Positions 45,985-55,318 are shown, counted from the first letter of the stretch. The stretch is 64,000 nt of DNA from an uncultured cyanobacterium (GCA_903917565.1 CAIXBB010000038.1:211309-275308); one strand, 5' to 3'. Made by a program: numbers and translations. Notes: a model not told the origin generated them from the sequence alone.

Positions 45985-47349
45985 TCAGCCGCCCCGGCTC
46001 TGCTGGCGGGCCTGCTCCTTCTCGGCGTCGCGCTGCTGCTTGCCGCGCCAGAAAAGACGCACCGGGGATCCCTCGAAGCCCAGGGCCTCACGGATCTGGC
46101 GCTCGACGTAGCGGCGGTAGGTGTCGCCGAACAGCTTGGGATCGTTGACGAACAGGGTGAAGCTGGGGGGGCGCGTGGCCACCTGGGTGCCGTAGTAGAG
46201 CCGGCCCTGGCGGCCGCCGCGGGTGGTGGGGGGTGAACGCCAGCGCAGGGCCTCCTGGAGCACCTCGTTCACCACCGAGGTGCTCACCCGGCGGCGGTGC
46301 TGCTCCACCACCACGGCGGCGATGGCGAAGATGCTCTCCACCCGCTGGCCGGTGAGGGCGGAGGTGAACAGCATCGGCGCCCAGTCGAGGAAGTAGAGCT
46401 TGGCCCGCAGCTCCTTCTCCATGGCGCTCATGGTGTGGCTGTCCTTGTCGATCATGTCCCACTTGTTCACCACCACGGCACAGGCCCGGCCGTCCTCCTC
46501 GATCCGGCCCGCCAGGCGCTGGTCCTGCTCGGTGACGCCGTCGAGGGCATCGATCACCAGCACACAGACGTCGCTGCGCTCAATCGCCTTGAAGCTGCGG
46601 GTGATGCCGAAGTATTCCGGGCCGTAGTCGACACTGCGACGCCGGCGGATACCGGCGGTGTCGATGAGCTTCCAGGTGAGCCCTTCCCTTTCCAGGGTGG
46701 TGTCGATGGTGTCGCGGGTGGTGCCGCGGATCGGGCTGACGATGGCCCGGTTCTCGCCGCAGATGGCATTCAGCAGGCTGGACTTGCCCACGTTGGGGCG
46801 GCCGATGATCGCCAGCTGGATCGGTTCGGGCCCCTCCGTCTCGGTGGTGGCCGGCAGGAAGCTGATCACCCGGTCGAGCAGGTCGCCGGTACCGGCGCCG
46901 TGGATGGCGGAAATGGGGTGGGGTTCGCCGAGGCCCAGACCCCAGAAATCGGCCGCCATCGCCAGGCCCTGGTCGGGGGATTCGCACTTGTTCACCCCCA
47001 GCAGCACCGGCACCGACTGGCCCCGCAGCCACTCGGCGATGGATTCGTCGGCGGCGGTGACCCCCTGCTGGCCGTCCACGATCACCACCGCCACCGAAGC
47101 CTCGGCCAGGGCCAGGTTGGCCTGCTCCCGGATCTCGGGCAGGAATTCGCTGTCGTCGTCGAACACCAGGCCGCCGGTGTCCACCACCCGGAAGGTGCGG
47201 TCGCCCCAGAAGCCCTCCTGGTAAGTGCGGTCCCGGGTCACACCGGGCTGGTCGTGAACGATGGCCTCACGGCTGCTGCAGAGCCTGTTGACCAGGGTGG
47301 ACTTGCCCACGTTGGGGCGTCCGATCACGGCGACGACGGGTAGCGCCAA
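45985..47349 (-). CDS. der: Ribosome biogenesis GTPase Der (EngA)
   Basis: This 454-residue protein has two tandem Era-like GTPase domains. The first P-loop is [16 protein letters not shown] near residue 9, and the second is [16 protein letters not shown] at about 185. Each has G3 (DTGGLV, DTAGI) and an NKxD motif ([19 protein letters not shown]). A C-terminal KH-like domain follows (LPFS-type region replaced by [20 protein letters not shown]). Der acts in 50S subunit assembly. Length is standard. It precedes the transporter gene and follows the DUF1823 gene by 27 bases. Confidence 0.97.
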   Translation of the reverse strand: MALPVVAVIGRPNVGKSTLVNRLCSSREAIVHDQPGVTRDRTYQEGFWGDRTFRVVDTGGLVFDDDSEFLPEIREQANLALAEASVAVVIVDGQQGVTAADESIAEWLRGQSVPVLLGVNKCESPDQGLAMAADFWGLGLGEPHPISAIHGAGTGDLLDRVISFLPATTETEGPEPIQLAIIGRPNVGKSSLLNAICGENRAIVSPIRGTTRDTIDTTLEREGLTWKLIDTAGIRRRRSVDYGPEYFGITRSFKAIERSDVCVLVIDALDGVTEQDQRLAGRIEEDGRACAVVVNKWDMIDKDSHTMSAMEKELRAKLYFLDWAPMLFTSALTGQRVESIFAIAAVVVEQHRRRVSTSVVNEVLQEALRWRSPPTTRGGRQGRLYYGTQVATRPPSFTLFVNDPKLFGDTYRRYVERQIREALGFEGSPVRLFWRGKQQRDAEKEQARQQSRGG

Positions 47350-47376
47350 TCTGACTTATTCCTTACGACGGATGCG

Positions 47377-47916
47377 TTAGATAGACCCTACAGAGGGACC
47401 GTCGACTCCACCCACCGGCAGATCTCCCGGATGGCCGGCCACCGGATCGCTGGGCGGGTCGAGGAGCGCCGGCAGGGGGCCCTCTTCGGGCAGGGGGTCG
47501 CCGCGCTCGGCCAAGTGGGCCAGCAACCAGTTCACCGCCGTGGCCCGCCGGGTGCGGCGGGGGTAGAGCCCGCCGATGCGATACCCGGCGAAGCCCAGTT
47601 GCTGCTTGAGCAGTTGCTTGTGCTCGGGGGGAATCGATCGGGTGAGCCGCACGCTCGCCAGCCGCTCGGCGATCAGCTCCGGCGCCAGGGGAAAGGCCTC
47701 GGCCCAGGCGGGCGGGGTGGCGGGTCCGGCCTGCCAGAGGCCATCGGCGTCGGGGCGGTAGCCCAGCCGCGGCCAGATCAGCCGACACACGAAGCGATCG
47801 CTGGTGCGGTCGGCCAGCACCGCCTCCAGCAAAGGGCGACTGAGCGGAAACGGTCCCGGGGCGGCATCGGGCTCCAAGGCGGGGGCGGCTGAAGCATCCA
47901 CGGCGGCAGTTGGCAT
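47377..47916 (-). CDS. DUF1823 family protein
   Basis: This 179-residue soluble protein carries the cyanobacterial DUF1823 sequence: PLSRPLLEAVLADRTSDRFV, CRLIWPRLGYRPDADGLWQA and LAPELIAERLASVRLTRSIP. It then has EHKQLLKQQLGFAGYRIGGL, YPRRTRRATAVNWLLAHLAE. The last 40 residues are proline/glycine-rich and probably disordered. Function is unknown. It is the first gene of the minus-strand run to proC, diverging from dus by 17 bases. An ATG start at 47916 gives the family-like N-terminus after a short alanine-rich lead. Confidence 0.85.
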   Translation of the reverse strand: MPTAAVDASAAPALEPDAAPGPFPLSRPLLEAVLADRTSDRFVCRLIWPRLGYRPDADGLWQAGPATPPAWAEAFPLAPELIAERLASVRLTRSIPPEHKQLLKQQLGFAGYRIGGLYPRRTRRATAVNWLLAHLAERGDPLPEEGPLPALLDPPSDPVAGHPGDLPVGGVDGPSVGSI

Positions 47917-47933
47917 CCGAGAGTGACTCCAGC

Positions 47934-48983
47934 ATGCCCAGTCCCGCCAGCCATCCCTGCCCCCCCGGCGCCCTCCACCTGGAAGGCAACGGCGCCGACA
48001 GGATGCTCACCTGCCGGGTGCTGCAGTCGCCCCTGGCGGGGGTGAGCGACGGCATCTTCCGCTCCCTGGTGCGCCGCTGGGCCCCCGAGGCGCTGCTGTT
48101 CACGGAGATGGTGAATGCCACGGCGCTGGAGCTGGGCCATGGGGGCGCCAAGATGGCCGCCCTCGACCAGGACCCCGGCCCCGTCGGGGTGCAGCTGTTC
48201 GACCACCGGCCCGAGGCCATGGCCGAGGCGGCCCGCCGCGCCGAGGCCGCCGGGGCCTGGCTGATCGACATCAATATGGGCTGTCCCGTGCGCAAGGTCG
48301 CCCGCAAGGGGGGCGGCAGCGGACTGTTGCGCCAGCCCGATCTGGCCCTGCGCATCGTCGCGGCGGTGGCGGCGGCGGTGCGGGTTCCGGTGACGGTGAA
48401 GACCCGGCTGGGCTGGTGCGGTGCCAGTGCCGATCCGGTGGGCTTCGCGCTGGCCCTGCAGAACGCCGGCGCCCGCGCGCTGACCCTCCACGGCCGCACC
48501 CGGGAGCAGGGCTTCTCCGGCCGGGCCGACTGGGCCGCGATCGGCAGGGTGAAGGCGGCCCTGCGGATTCCGCTGATCGCCAACGGCGACATCACCAGCC
48601 CGGAGGAGGCCCTGCGCTGCCTGGCCATCACCGGCGCCGACGGGGTGATGGTGGGACGGGGCAGCCTGGGGCACCCCTGGCTGGTGGGCCGCATCGCCGC
48701 GGCCCTCGCCGGCCGGCCCCTGCCCCCCGAGTCGGACTGCCGCGCCAGGATCGCCCTGGCCCGGGAGCACCTGGAGGCGCTGGTGGCCGCCCGCGGCGAC
48801 CAGGGGCTGGTGATCGCCCGCAAGCACCTGGGCTGGACCTGCCAGGGCTTTACCGGCGCAGCCCGGCTGCGCCAGGCCCTCATGGTCGCCCCCAGTCTGG
48901 AGAGCGCCCTGGAGCTGCTGCACCGGGCGGAGCTGGAGATCAGCGACCCAGGGCCATGCCCAGCAGGTCCCGGCTGCCGCTGA
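47934..48983 (+). CDS. dus: tRNA-dihydrouridine synthase
   Basis: This 349-residue flavoenzyme reduces uridines in tRNA D-loops. The barrel shows LQSPLAGVSDGIFRSLVRRW, the catalytic-cysteine loop DINMGCPVRKVARKGGGSGL, VTVKTRLGW, TLHGRTREQGFSGRADW, IPLIANGDITS and DGVMVGRGSLGHPW. These are the canonical DusB-like motifs. The sub-family (DusA, B or C) is not settled. I prefer the ATG at 47934, since the in-frame TTG at 47910 overlaps the divergent gene. Its 3' end overlaps the converging DUF4079 gene by 44 bases. Confidence 0.93.
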   Translation: MPSPASHPCPPGALHLEGNGADRMLTCRVLQSPLAGVSDGIFRSLVRRWAPEALLFTEMVNATALELGHGGAKMAALDQDPGPVGVQLFDHRPEAMAEAARRAEAAGAWLIDINMGCPVRKVARKGGGSGLLRQPDLALRIVAAVAAAVRVPVTVKTRLGWCGASADPVGFALALQNAGARALTLHGRTREQGFSGRADWAAIGRVKAALRIPLIANGDITSPEEALRCLAITGADGVMVGRGSLGHPWLVGRIAAALAGRPLPPESDCRARIALAREHLEALVAARGDQGLVIARKHLGWTCQGFTGAARLRQALMVAPSLESALELLHRAELEISDPGPCPAGPGCR

Positions 48984-49596
48984 TGGCCTGCACCGCCAGC
49001 AGCAGGGCCGTCAGGAAGGCGGCGCTGACGTGCAGCCTCCGCATCCGGGGGGAACGAAGGGTCTCCGGGGCGGCCGCCATGGCGAACAGCAGCAGGCCGC
49101 AGAGCAGCACCCCGCTCCAGTAGTGGGACCCCCACACCGAGCCGTCGAAGGGACTGCGGCCCAGATGCCACAGGGCGGGCTGGCTTCCCAGGGTCAGCAG
49201 CCCCAGCCAGCAGATCAGGGCGAAACCGGCCCGCAGCCAGGGGCCCTTCGCCCGCCACAGGGCCAGGCAGCTCACCAGGCACCCCAACCCGGCCAGCAGC
49301 AGCGCCGCGCTTGAGCCCACACTCCCGGCGATGTCCCCTCTGGCGAAGGTGGCCGCCATGGCGATCAACACGGCCACCACCACACCTGATGTCACCCAGC
49401 GGCCGTGGTCGGTGTGCTCCACCCCCACTGTCGGCGGCAGGGGGTTGATGTCGAGGCGGCGCTCCCGCGCCAGGATCCCCAGCCGGATGGTGGCTCCCAC
49501 CACCGGATAGACGAACAGAATGATCAGCACCGGGTGAAGCAGGGCAAACCAGTCGGTGGCGATCATCCCGGAGGCTGTCATCCCAAAGGTGGGCAT
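48940..49596 (-). CDS. DUF4079 family membrane protein
   Basis: This 218-residue protein has about five hydrophobic segments. It starts with WFALLHPVLIILFVYPVVGA and continues RLGILARERRLDINPLPPTV, a motif I associate with DUF4079. Later conserved-looking parts are HTDHGRWVTSGVVVAVLIAM and SPFDGSVWGSHYWSGVLLCG. Repeated histidines near membrane ends might bind haem, but this is guesswork. The start is one of three ATGs (49596, 49581, 49566), none with a clear ribosome-binding site. It follows cobI by 28 bases and overlaps dus antisense at its end. Confidence 0.82.
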   Translation of the reverse strand: MPTFGMTASGMIATDWFALLHPVLIILFVYPVVGATIRLGILARERRLDINPLPPTVGVEHTDHGRWVTSGVVVAVLIAMAATFARGDIAGSVGSSAALLLAGLGCLVSCLALWRAKGPWLRAGFALICWLGLLTLGSQPALWHLGRSPFDGSVWGSHYWSGVLLCGLLLFAMAAAPETLRSPRMRRLHVSAAFLTALLLAVQAISGSRDLLGMALGR

Positions 49597-49624
49597 CGGC
49601 AAGGGCGGGGCGAAAAGTGAACGG

Positions 49625-50335
49625 TCATGGAAGCACCGCCGGCCACCCCTGCCGAACGAGCAGCAGGGAGAAGTAGGGGACCTCGCTGGCGGGCACCTGG
49701 GCCGCCGGGCAGAGCTGCTGATCGGGCCAGCCCACCCGCTGGGCAAACAGCGCCTCCGCCAGCAGGCCCCGCTCGGCCAGCAGGGGGCGCACCCAGGGCC
49801 AGCGGCCGCCCAGCTTGAGCAGGGCCAGCACCCATCCCCCGGCCGCCGCCTGGGCGAGCAGTTCCTCCAGCGCCGCGGGCTCCTCCGGGGTGGGTCGAAT
49901 CAGCAGTCCCTCCTGCTGCAACGCCAGGGGCCAGGCCGCGGCGGCAGCCGCCGCGGCCACGGCACTGATGCCCGGGATCAGGCGCACCGGCAGGGCCGGA
50001 TGGCGATCCCGCAGGGCCAGCAACACATAGCTGCTGCTGGCAAAAAGCGACACATCGCCCTCGCAGAGCAGCACCACCGCCCGCCCCTCGGCCACCTCGG
50101 CGGCCAGCCGGTCGGCGGCGTCACGCCAGGCCTGCCGGCGGGGCTCGGCCGCCGCCACCATCGGGAACACCAGGGGCAGTCGGTGCTGGCCGGAAGCGAT
50201 CCAGGGTTCGGCCACGCTGGCCGCCATGCCCAAGGCCCCCTCGCGGGCGACCGGATAGGCCACGGTGTGGGCGGATTCGATGGCGCGCACCGCGGCGACG
50301 GTGAGCAGGTCGGGATCACCGGGACCCACCCCCAC
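49625..50335 (-). CDS. cobI: Precorrin-2 C20-methyltransferase
   Basis: This 236-residue SAM-dependent enzyme adds a methyl group at C20 in cobalamin (or pseudocobalamin) synthesis. The tetrapyrrole methylase signatures are VGPGDPDLLTVAAVRAIESA, VVLLCEGDVSLFASSSYVLL and RLIPGISAVAAAA. The C-terminal half is leucine-rich and family-like. The start is problematic. The conserved beta strand T-L-V-G lies just before the GTG at 50335, and no ATG, GTG or TTG is in frame before an upstream TAG. A CTG two codons before GTG-Gly-Val may be used instead. Confidence 0.88.
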   Translation of the reverse strand: MGVGPGDPDLLTVAAVRAIESAHTVAYPVAREGALGMAASVAEPWIASGQHRLPLVFPMVAAAEPRRQAWRDAADRLAAEVAEGRAVVLLCEGDVSLFASSSYVLLALRDRHPALPVRLIPGISAVAAAAAAAAWPLALQQEGLLIRPTPEEPAALEELLAQAAAGGWVLALLKLGGRWPWVRPLLAERGLLAEALFAQRVGWPDQQLCPAAQVPASEVPYFSLLLVRQGWPAVLP

Positions 50336-50436
50336 CAGGGTGAGGCCGGCGCTGGCAGAACGGTGGGTGATGGGGGGTGAGTTCCGCGTCGGGCCTTTCT
50401 AGGCTGCAGCTTCACTGAACGCCCTGGAGCGCTCCG

Positions 50437-51006
50437 ATGACCCACCTGGTGATCCGTTCCGCCGCCGGCGGCGGCCACGACACTCCCCTGGTGCGAAGCA
50501 GCGACGGCGAGGTGATCGCCCGCGAACTCGGGGCCAGGGGCGTGCGCTTCGAGCGCTGGGCGACACCGGTGGCCCTGGCGGCTGAGGCCGACCAGGCGGC
50601 GATCCTGGCCGCCTACGCCGGCGAGATCGCCCGGGTGCAGGCCGACGGGGGCTACCGGACGGTGGATGCCATCCGGCTCGGCCCCGATCACCCGGACCGG
50701 GAGGCCCTGCGGGCGAAGTTCCTCTCCGAGCACACCCACGCCGACGACGAGGTGCGCTTCTTCGTGGAAGGCCGCGGGCTGTTCAGTCTTCACCTCGCCG
50801 GCGAGGTGCTCCAGGTGGTGTGCGAGCAGGGCGACTGGATCGGGGTGCCCGCTGGCACTCCCCACTGGTTCGACACCGGCGAGCGCCCCAGCTTCTGCGC
50901 CCTGCGCTTCTTCAACAACAGCGAGGGCTGGGTGGCCACCTTCACCGGCGATCCGATCGCGACGCGCTTCCCGCTGCTGGAGCAGGTGCTCGCCGCCGCC
51001 GTCTGA
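50437..51006 (+). CDS. mtnD: Acireductone dioxygenase
   Basis: This 189-residue cupin cleaves acireductone in methionine salvage, giving the 2-oxoacid precursor of methionine and formate when it holds iron. The metal motif HTHADDEVRFFVEG supplies two histidines and a glutamate. The last ligand is the His in VPAGTPHWFDTG. The N-terminal part has VRFERWATP and the family-specific DHPDREALRAKFLSEHTHAD region. It stands alone on the plus strand with a gap of 101 bases from the cobI start. The upstream steps MtnB and MtnC are encoded as one fused protein 9 kb downstream. Confidence 0.93.
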   Translation: MTHLVIRSAAGGGHDTPLVRSSDGEVIARELGARGVRFERWATPVALAAEADQAAILAAYAGEIARVQADGGYRTVDAIRLGPDHPDREALRAKFLSEHTHADDEVRFFVEGRGLFSLHLAGEVLQVVCEQGDWIGVPAGTPHWFDTGERPSFCALRFFNNSEGWVATFTGDPIATRFPLLEQVLAAAV

Positions 51007-51014
51007 GGCCCGCC

Positions 51015-51623
51015 TCAGCTGTGCATGCGCGGCTGGGGATGGAGGGTGGCGAGGATGGAGGCTTCGCTCTGGGCCAGCGACGCCAGCCGATCGGTCACCA
51101 GCGGCCGGGGCCAGCCCCGTTCGCACAGCAGCCAGTAGAGGCCGAAATGGCGCGCCTCGCTCGCGAGCAGGTCGCCGTAGAGCTCCCGCAGTTCCGGGTC
51201 GGGGCTGTGGGCGGCCAGCAGGGCCATGCGTTCATGGCTGCGGGCCTCGATCAGGCCCGCCACCAGGAAGCTGTCGAGCCTGCGCTCCGGCTCACTGCGC
51301 CGCACCAGGGCGGCCAGGGCAGCGCCGTAGGGCGGGGCGGCCAGGGCCCGCAGGGCGAGGCCCCTCCGCTGCAGCAGGGCCTGCACCCGCTCGAAGTGCT
51401 CCAGCTCCTCCCGGGCCAGGGGGCTGAGCACCGCGGCCAGCTCCCCATCGGAGGGGTAACGGAACATCAGCTGCAGTGCAGCGCCGGCGGCCTTGCGCTC
51501 GCAATGGGCGTGATCGATCAGCAGCAACTCGGGGTGGGCCAGGGCCTGGGCCAGCCAGGCGTCGCAGCTGGGGGCCGCCAGCCATTTCACCCGGGCCACC
51601 GTGGGCAGGGCGGTGGCGCTCAT
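51015..51623 (-). CDS. miaE: tRNA-(ms(2)io(6)A)-hydroxylase MiaE
   Basis: This 202-residue di-iron monooxygenase hydroxylates the isopentenyl group of ms2i6A at tRNA position 37. Iron-binding E-x-x-H motifs appear as [46 protein letters not shown] and [15 protein letters not shown], the ferritin-like four-helix pattern. Length is typical. Its ATG overlaps the aroQ stop by 4 bases. It needs oxygen, so it may serve as an oxygen-linked tRNA modification in a phototroph. It ends 8 bases from the mtnD stop. Confidence 0.93.
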   Translation of the reverse strand: MSATALPTVARVKWLAAPSCDAWLAQALAHPELLLIDHAHCERKAAGAALQLMFRYPSDGELAAVLSPLAREELEHFERVQALLQRRGLALRALAAPPYGAALAALVRRSEPERRLDSFLVAGLIEARSHERMALLAAHSPDPELRELYGDLLASEARHFGLYWLLCERGWPRPLVTDRLASLAQSEASILATLHPQPRMHS

Positions 51624-52057
51624 GCCGCCGCCCGCAGATGGGCCACCAGGCCCTCGAGGGCGAGGTGGTAGCTGATGGGGCCGAAGCCGCAGATGACCCC
51701 CAGGGCCCGATCGGCCAGCAGCGAGCGATGGCGGAAGCGCTCGCGGGCATGGGTGTTGCTCAGATGCACTTCCACGAACGGCAGGGCCACGGCCAGCAGG
51801 GCATCGCGGATCGCCACCGAGGTGTGGGTATAAGCGGCGGCATTGATCAGAATCCCGTCGCAGGCGCCGGCCTGCTGGATACGGTCAACAAGGCCCCCCT
51901 CGTGGTTGCTCTGGAAGCAGGCGAGCTCCACCCCCAGCACGGCGGCCTGCTGCTCCAGGGCCGCATCGATCGCCGCCAGGGTGCTGCTGCCGTAGAGGCC
52001 CGGCTCCCGCTGGCCGAGCAGGTTGAGGTTGGGGCCATGGAGCACGAGCAGGCGCAT
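51620..52057 (-). CDS. aroQ: 3-dehydroquinate dehydratase, type II
   Basis: This 145-residue shikimate-pathway enzyme dehydrates 3-dehydroquinate. The type II motif is at the start: [20 protein letters not shown], with the catalytic Tyr. [30 protein letters not shown] and the [18 protein letters not shown] loop with the catalytic His follow. Length is standard. I chose the ATG at 52057 (MRLLVLHG). It is co-transcribed with miaE and diverges from the tRNA-Tyr gene. Confidence 0.96.
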   Translation of the reverse strand: MRLLVLHGPNLNLLGQREPGLYGSSTLAAIDAALEQQAAVLGVELACFQSNHEGGLVDRIQQAGACDGILINAAAYTHTSVAIRDALLAVALPFVEVHLSNTHARERFRHRSLLADRALGVICGFGPISYHLALEGLVAHLRAAA

Positions 52058-52098
52058 GGGGGAGGAAGGTCGGCTGGTAAGTTCTGAGGGTGTGGTTC

Positions 52099-52180
52099 GG
52101 GTCGGTGCCCGAGTGGTTAATGGGGGCGGACTGTAAATCCGCTGGCTCTGCCTACGTTGGTTCAAATCCAACCCGGCCCA
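52099..52180 (+). tRNA. tRNA-Tyr (anticodon GTA)
   Basis: This 82-base gene has acceptor GGGTCGG pairing with CCGGCCC and discriminator A. The anticodon loop CTGTAAA gives GTA. A long variable arm, typical of bacterial tRNA-Tyr, precedes the T stem GTTGG/CCAAC with TTCAAAT. CCA is not encoded (CCT follows). tRNA-Thr(GGT) follows by 11 bases. Confidence 0.96.
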
Positions 52181-52191
52181 CCTTTCCACAT

Positions 52192-52263
<72 letters not shown>

Positions 52264-52336
52264 TTTCCCTCCAGCCCGCTCCGCAGCCAGGTGAACACCC
52301 TCCCGAGGCGTGATCCCGTCGCGCTTGACCAGGAGC

Positions 52337-53116
52337 ATGCCCGAGAATGCGGGACCTCCTGCTTCCCGGACGGTCTGCTTGCCGCCCCTCCTTTCGCTCA
52401 TCGGCCTCAGCGTCCCTGCGCTCCTGTCCCCTTCGCTGATCACCAAGTCCTCCCTGTTCGGGATCGGCATCGCCTTCAGCCCCCTGCATATCGCCGTGGT
52501 CACGCTGCTGTTGCTGGGCCGATCCCCCCTGCAACGGGCGATGGCCTACGTGGCGGGCTGGGCGGCGGCCAATGCCCTGGCCATCGTGGCGCTGATGGTG
52601 CTGGGAGAAGCCTTCTCCATCAGCCTCAGCCATGGAGAGCGCGAACAGGTCGTGATCGATCTGCTCGGTGCCGGCGCTCTCGTGGGCCTGGGGCTCTACC
52701 AGCTCACACCCCAGGCGAACATCGGCGAGGAGGGCATGGCCCTGAGGCTGATGAACCAACTGCCCGATTTCAGCACCTTCACACTTGTGCTGATCGGCGC
52801 CACCAGCGCCCTGCTGACCCCGGAAAATCTGGTCTTCTATCTCAAGGAGGCCGGCCTGCTGCTCCTCAACGATCCCGGCCTCACCGCCGATGCCGAGGTG
52901 ACGGGGCTGTTCACCCTCATGGCCAGTTCCCTGCTGCTGCTGCCTCCCCTGGCCTGGCTGGTGAGCGGTGGGGCGATCCGGGAGCCGATCACCCGTCTGG
53001 AGGAGTGGCTGCAGCACAAGGCCGAGTGGCTCGTGGGTGTGCTGGCCCTGGTGCTCGGGGCCTACCTGCTCATCGAGGGGCTGCATGGGCTGAACCTGAT
53101 GATGCTGGCCAGCTGA
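52337..53116 (+). CDS. GAP-family (Sap/sulfolipid-1-addressing-like) membrane protein
   Basis: This 259-residue protein has six hydrophobic segments and the layout of the GAP family (PF11139-like). Short loops such as [40 protein letters not shown] and [20 protein letters not shown] fit that family. A mid-protein charged loop ([13 protein letters not shown]) is followed by a last helix ([20 protein letters not shown]). The function is unknown in cyanobacteria; family links to lipid export in mycobacteria are only suggestive. The start is uncertain: the ATG at 52337 or GTG at 52310. It begins 74 bases after tRNA-Thr. Confidence 0.7.
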   Translation: MPENAGPPASRTVCLPPLLSLIGLSVPALLSPSLITKSSLFGIGIAFSPLHIAVVTLLLLGRSPLQRAMAYVAGWAAANALAIVALMVLGEAFSISLSHGEREQVVIDLLGAGALVGLGLYQLTPQANIGEEGMALRLMNQLPDFSTFTLVLIGATSALLTPENLVFYLKEAGLLLLNDPGLTADAEVTGLFTLMASSLLLLPPLAWLVSGGAIREPITRLEEWLQHKAEWLVGVLALVLGAYLLIEGLHGLNLMMLAS

Positions 53117-53161
53117 GCTCCGGCTGCCGTTAGCGTCACAAGCTCGTTCTCCGGTATCCCG

Positions 53162-53739
53162 TTGCTTCCCGCCGTGCGCCGGACCTGCCTGGCGATCGGC
53201 ATCGGCCTAGCCCTGGTCTCCTGCGGAGCCCCCCTTCGGGCCACGACGGTTTGCGTGCTGACCCCCAGGCTTGCATCCAACGCCAGGGGCGAGGCCGTGG
53301 CGGCCGTGCCCTTCGGTTCGCCCACGATCCTCAGCACCGAAAGCCTGGAGGAGGTCAGGATCGAACGGGAGGGCGAGCTGCTGTGGCAGCGGCGGGCCCT
53401 GCCAGGGCAGCCCATCGAGGGACCGATCTCCTGGCCCCTGACCCGATCCGCCCAGGTCAGCGGCTGGTGCTGATGCTGAGGCCCCCGGGCGTCCAGGCCG
53501 ACGATTACGCCGTCATCGTGCTGGAGGGGGACTCCGCGGCTCGGATGGGACGGGCCCAGAAGGATCTGGACAGCCTGGGGAGGGACCCCATCGCCTGGTG
53601 GACCGCGATCCAGCGGGCGTTCGATCGTGGCGACATCAGCCTGGGCCTGGCCCTGCTGTATGCCTTCGACGGACCCGGTTCGCCCAGGATCGACAACCTC
53701 AGGCGGGCGGTGTTTCAGGCGGGCTGCGGCAGCGTCTGA
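53162..53739 (+). pseudogene. Exported protein gene split by a -1 frameshift
   Basis: A TTG or GTG start (53162 or 53174) opens a signal peptide [20 protein letters not shown] and about 100 residues ending at a TGA (53471-53473). The other frame, from about 53440, continues with a matching-looking C-terminal half (GQRLVLMLRPPG, then DDYAVIVLEGDSAARMGRAQ, LGRDPIAWWTAIQRAF) to 53739. Joined, they give one protein of about 190 residues. The shift between the frames fits one deleted base in a run such as CCCC near 53420-53445. I do not know the family. A sequencing error, a dead gene and a programmed shift are all possible. Confidence 0.6.
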
Positions 53740-53809
53740 GCGGCAGCGGCCCCGCCGGGTGGCTCTCCGGCGGCGGGGTTTGCCAGCCTGGGTGGAAAAC
53801 GCCCAAGCC

Positions 53810-55234
53810 ATGTCCACCCCGGCCGCTGCCGCCAGCCCAGATGCCAGACCATCGCTCCTTCCACTGCCAGTGGCGGCCATGCGGGAGCTGGTGGATGGGG
53901 GCGCCACCCGTCCCCTGGCCTGGCGGCTGGAGCAGCTCCAGCGCCTCGATCGCCTTCTGGAGACGGCGGCCCAGCGGATGGTGGAGGCCCTCGTCAGCGA
54001 CCTGGGTCGACCGGAGGTGGAGGCCGGTTTCGAGCTGGCGGCCCTGGGCCAGGAGCTGCGCCACACCCGGCGCCACCTGGCCGGCTGGATGCGTCCCCGC
54101 CGCCGGCCCCTGCCGCTGTGGGCCTGGCCGGGCCAGGGGGCGGTGCGGGCCCAGCCCCTGGGCTGCGTTCTGATCATCGGCGCCTGGAACTACCCCTTCG
54201 ATCTCTGCCTCCACCCCCTGCTCCATGCCCTGGCCGCCGGCAACACGGCCGTGCTCAAACCCTCCGAGCAGAGCCCGGCCTCGGCGGCCCTGCTGGCCGA
54301 GCTGCTGGCCGGCCACTTCCCGCCCGAGGTGGTCCAGGTGGTCTGCGGCGACGGGGCCGTGGCCAGCCGGTTGCTGGAGGAGGAGCGCTTCGACCACATC
54401 CTCTACACCGGCGGCGAGCGGGTGGGGCGGCTGGTGATGGCGGCGGCCGCCCGCGATCTCACCCCCGTCACCCTGGAGCTGGGGGGCAGCAACCCGGCGA
54501 TCGTGCTGGACGACGCGGATCCGGCCATCACGGCCCGACGGCTGCTGTGGGGACGCTGCCTCAACGCCGGCCAGACCTGCCTGGCCCCTAACCACCTGCT
54601 GGTGGTGTCCGGGGCGCGGGACTCCCTGGTGGCCGCGATCGCCGAGCAGGCGCGCGCGCTCTATGGCCAGGATCCCCTCGCCAGCCCTGACCTGGGGCAG
54701 CTCGTCGGCGCCTGCCGCTTCGAACGGCTCGAAGGGCTCCTGGCCCAGGCCCGGGAACGGGGCCAGGTGCTGCTGGGTGGCCGCTCCGATGGGGCCATGC
54801 GGAAGATCGAACCCACCCTGGTGGCTGTGGACGAGCCCCTCACCGACCCGTTGATGCAGGAGGAGCTGTTCGCCCCGATTCTGCCGCTGCTGACGGTGGG
54901 CGATCTGGAGGAGGCCCTGACGCTGGTGCGCCGGGCCCCCAAGCCCCTGGCCCTTTACCTGTTCGGCGGCGGCGTGCTGGAGCGGGAACGGGTCCTGGCG
55001 GGCACCAGTTCCGGCAGCGTCGTGGTCAACGATGTGGTGATCCAGGGGGGGATCGCCAGCCTGCCCTTCGGCGGCATCGGCCCCAGCGGCATGGGGGCTT
55101 ACCACGGGGAAGCCGGCTTCCTCACCTTCTCCCACCAGCGCGGCGTGATCAGCCGGCCGTTGCGGCCCGATCCCCCGGTCCGCTACCCCCCCTACGCCGG
55201 CAAGCTCGGCCTGATCCGCCGCCTGATGGGCTGA
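53810..55234 (+). CDS. Aldehyde dehydrogenase (class 3/fatty-aldehyde type)
   Basis: This 474-residue NAD(P)-dependent enzyme has the ALDH3-type sequence: LIIGAWNYPFDLCLHPLLHA (Asn127), KPSEQSPASAALLAELL, LYTGGERVGRLV, TLELGGSNPAIVLDDADP (Glu223) and LNAGQTCLAPNHLLV (Cys257). A VNDVVIQGGIASLPFGGIG segment and SGMGAYHGEAGFLTFSHQRG follow. It resembles cyanobacterial AldE-type enzymes acting on apocarotenals or fatty aldehydes, but the substrate cannot be stated. I chose the ATG at 53810, since the upstream open frame is antisense-like and not family-like. Confidence 0.94.
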   Translation: MSTPAAAASPDARPSLLPLPVAAMRELVDGGATRPLAWRLEQLQRLDRLLETAAQRMVEALVSDLGRPEVEAGFELAALGQELRHTRRHLAGWMRPRRRPLPLWAWPGQGAVRAQPLGCVLIIGAWNYPFDLCLHPLLHALAAGNTAVLKPSEQSPASAALLAELLAGHFPPEVVQVVCGDGAVASRLLEEERFDHILYTGGERVGRLVMAAAARDLTPVTLELGGSNPAIVLDDADPAITARRLLWGRCLNAGQTCLAPNHLLVVSGARDSLVAAIAEQARALYGQDPLASPDLGQLVGACRFERLEGLLAQARERGQVLLGGRSDGAMRKIEPTLVAVDEPLTDPLMQEELFAPILPLLTVGDLEEALTLVRRAPKPLALYLFGGGVLERERVLAGTSSGSVVVNDVVIQGGIASLPFGGIGPSGMGAYHGEAGFLTFSHQRGVISRPLRPDPPVRYPPYAGKLGLIRRLMG

Positions 55235-55318
55235 CATCCGGCGTCCGGGAATCGCTGGGGGGGGGCTGGGCGGGCCGGGAGTTGGACCTTAACGTGCGAG
55301 CAGCTATCCCTAGTGTCC

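Noticed and set aside
50336..50436. Cobalamin riboswitch between cobI and mtnD
   Set aside because: The 101-base gap is too short and has no B12-box-like sequence that I can see.
53440..53480. Programmed -1 frameshift site
   Set aside because: No X-XXY-YYZ heptamer in the right frame and no stable downstream structure is evident, so an indel is simpler.
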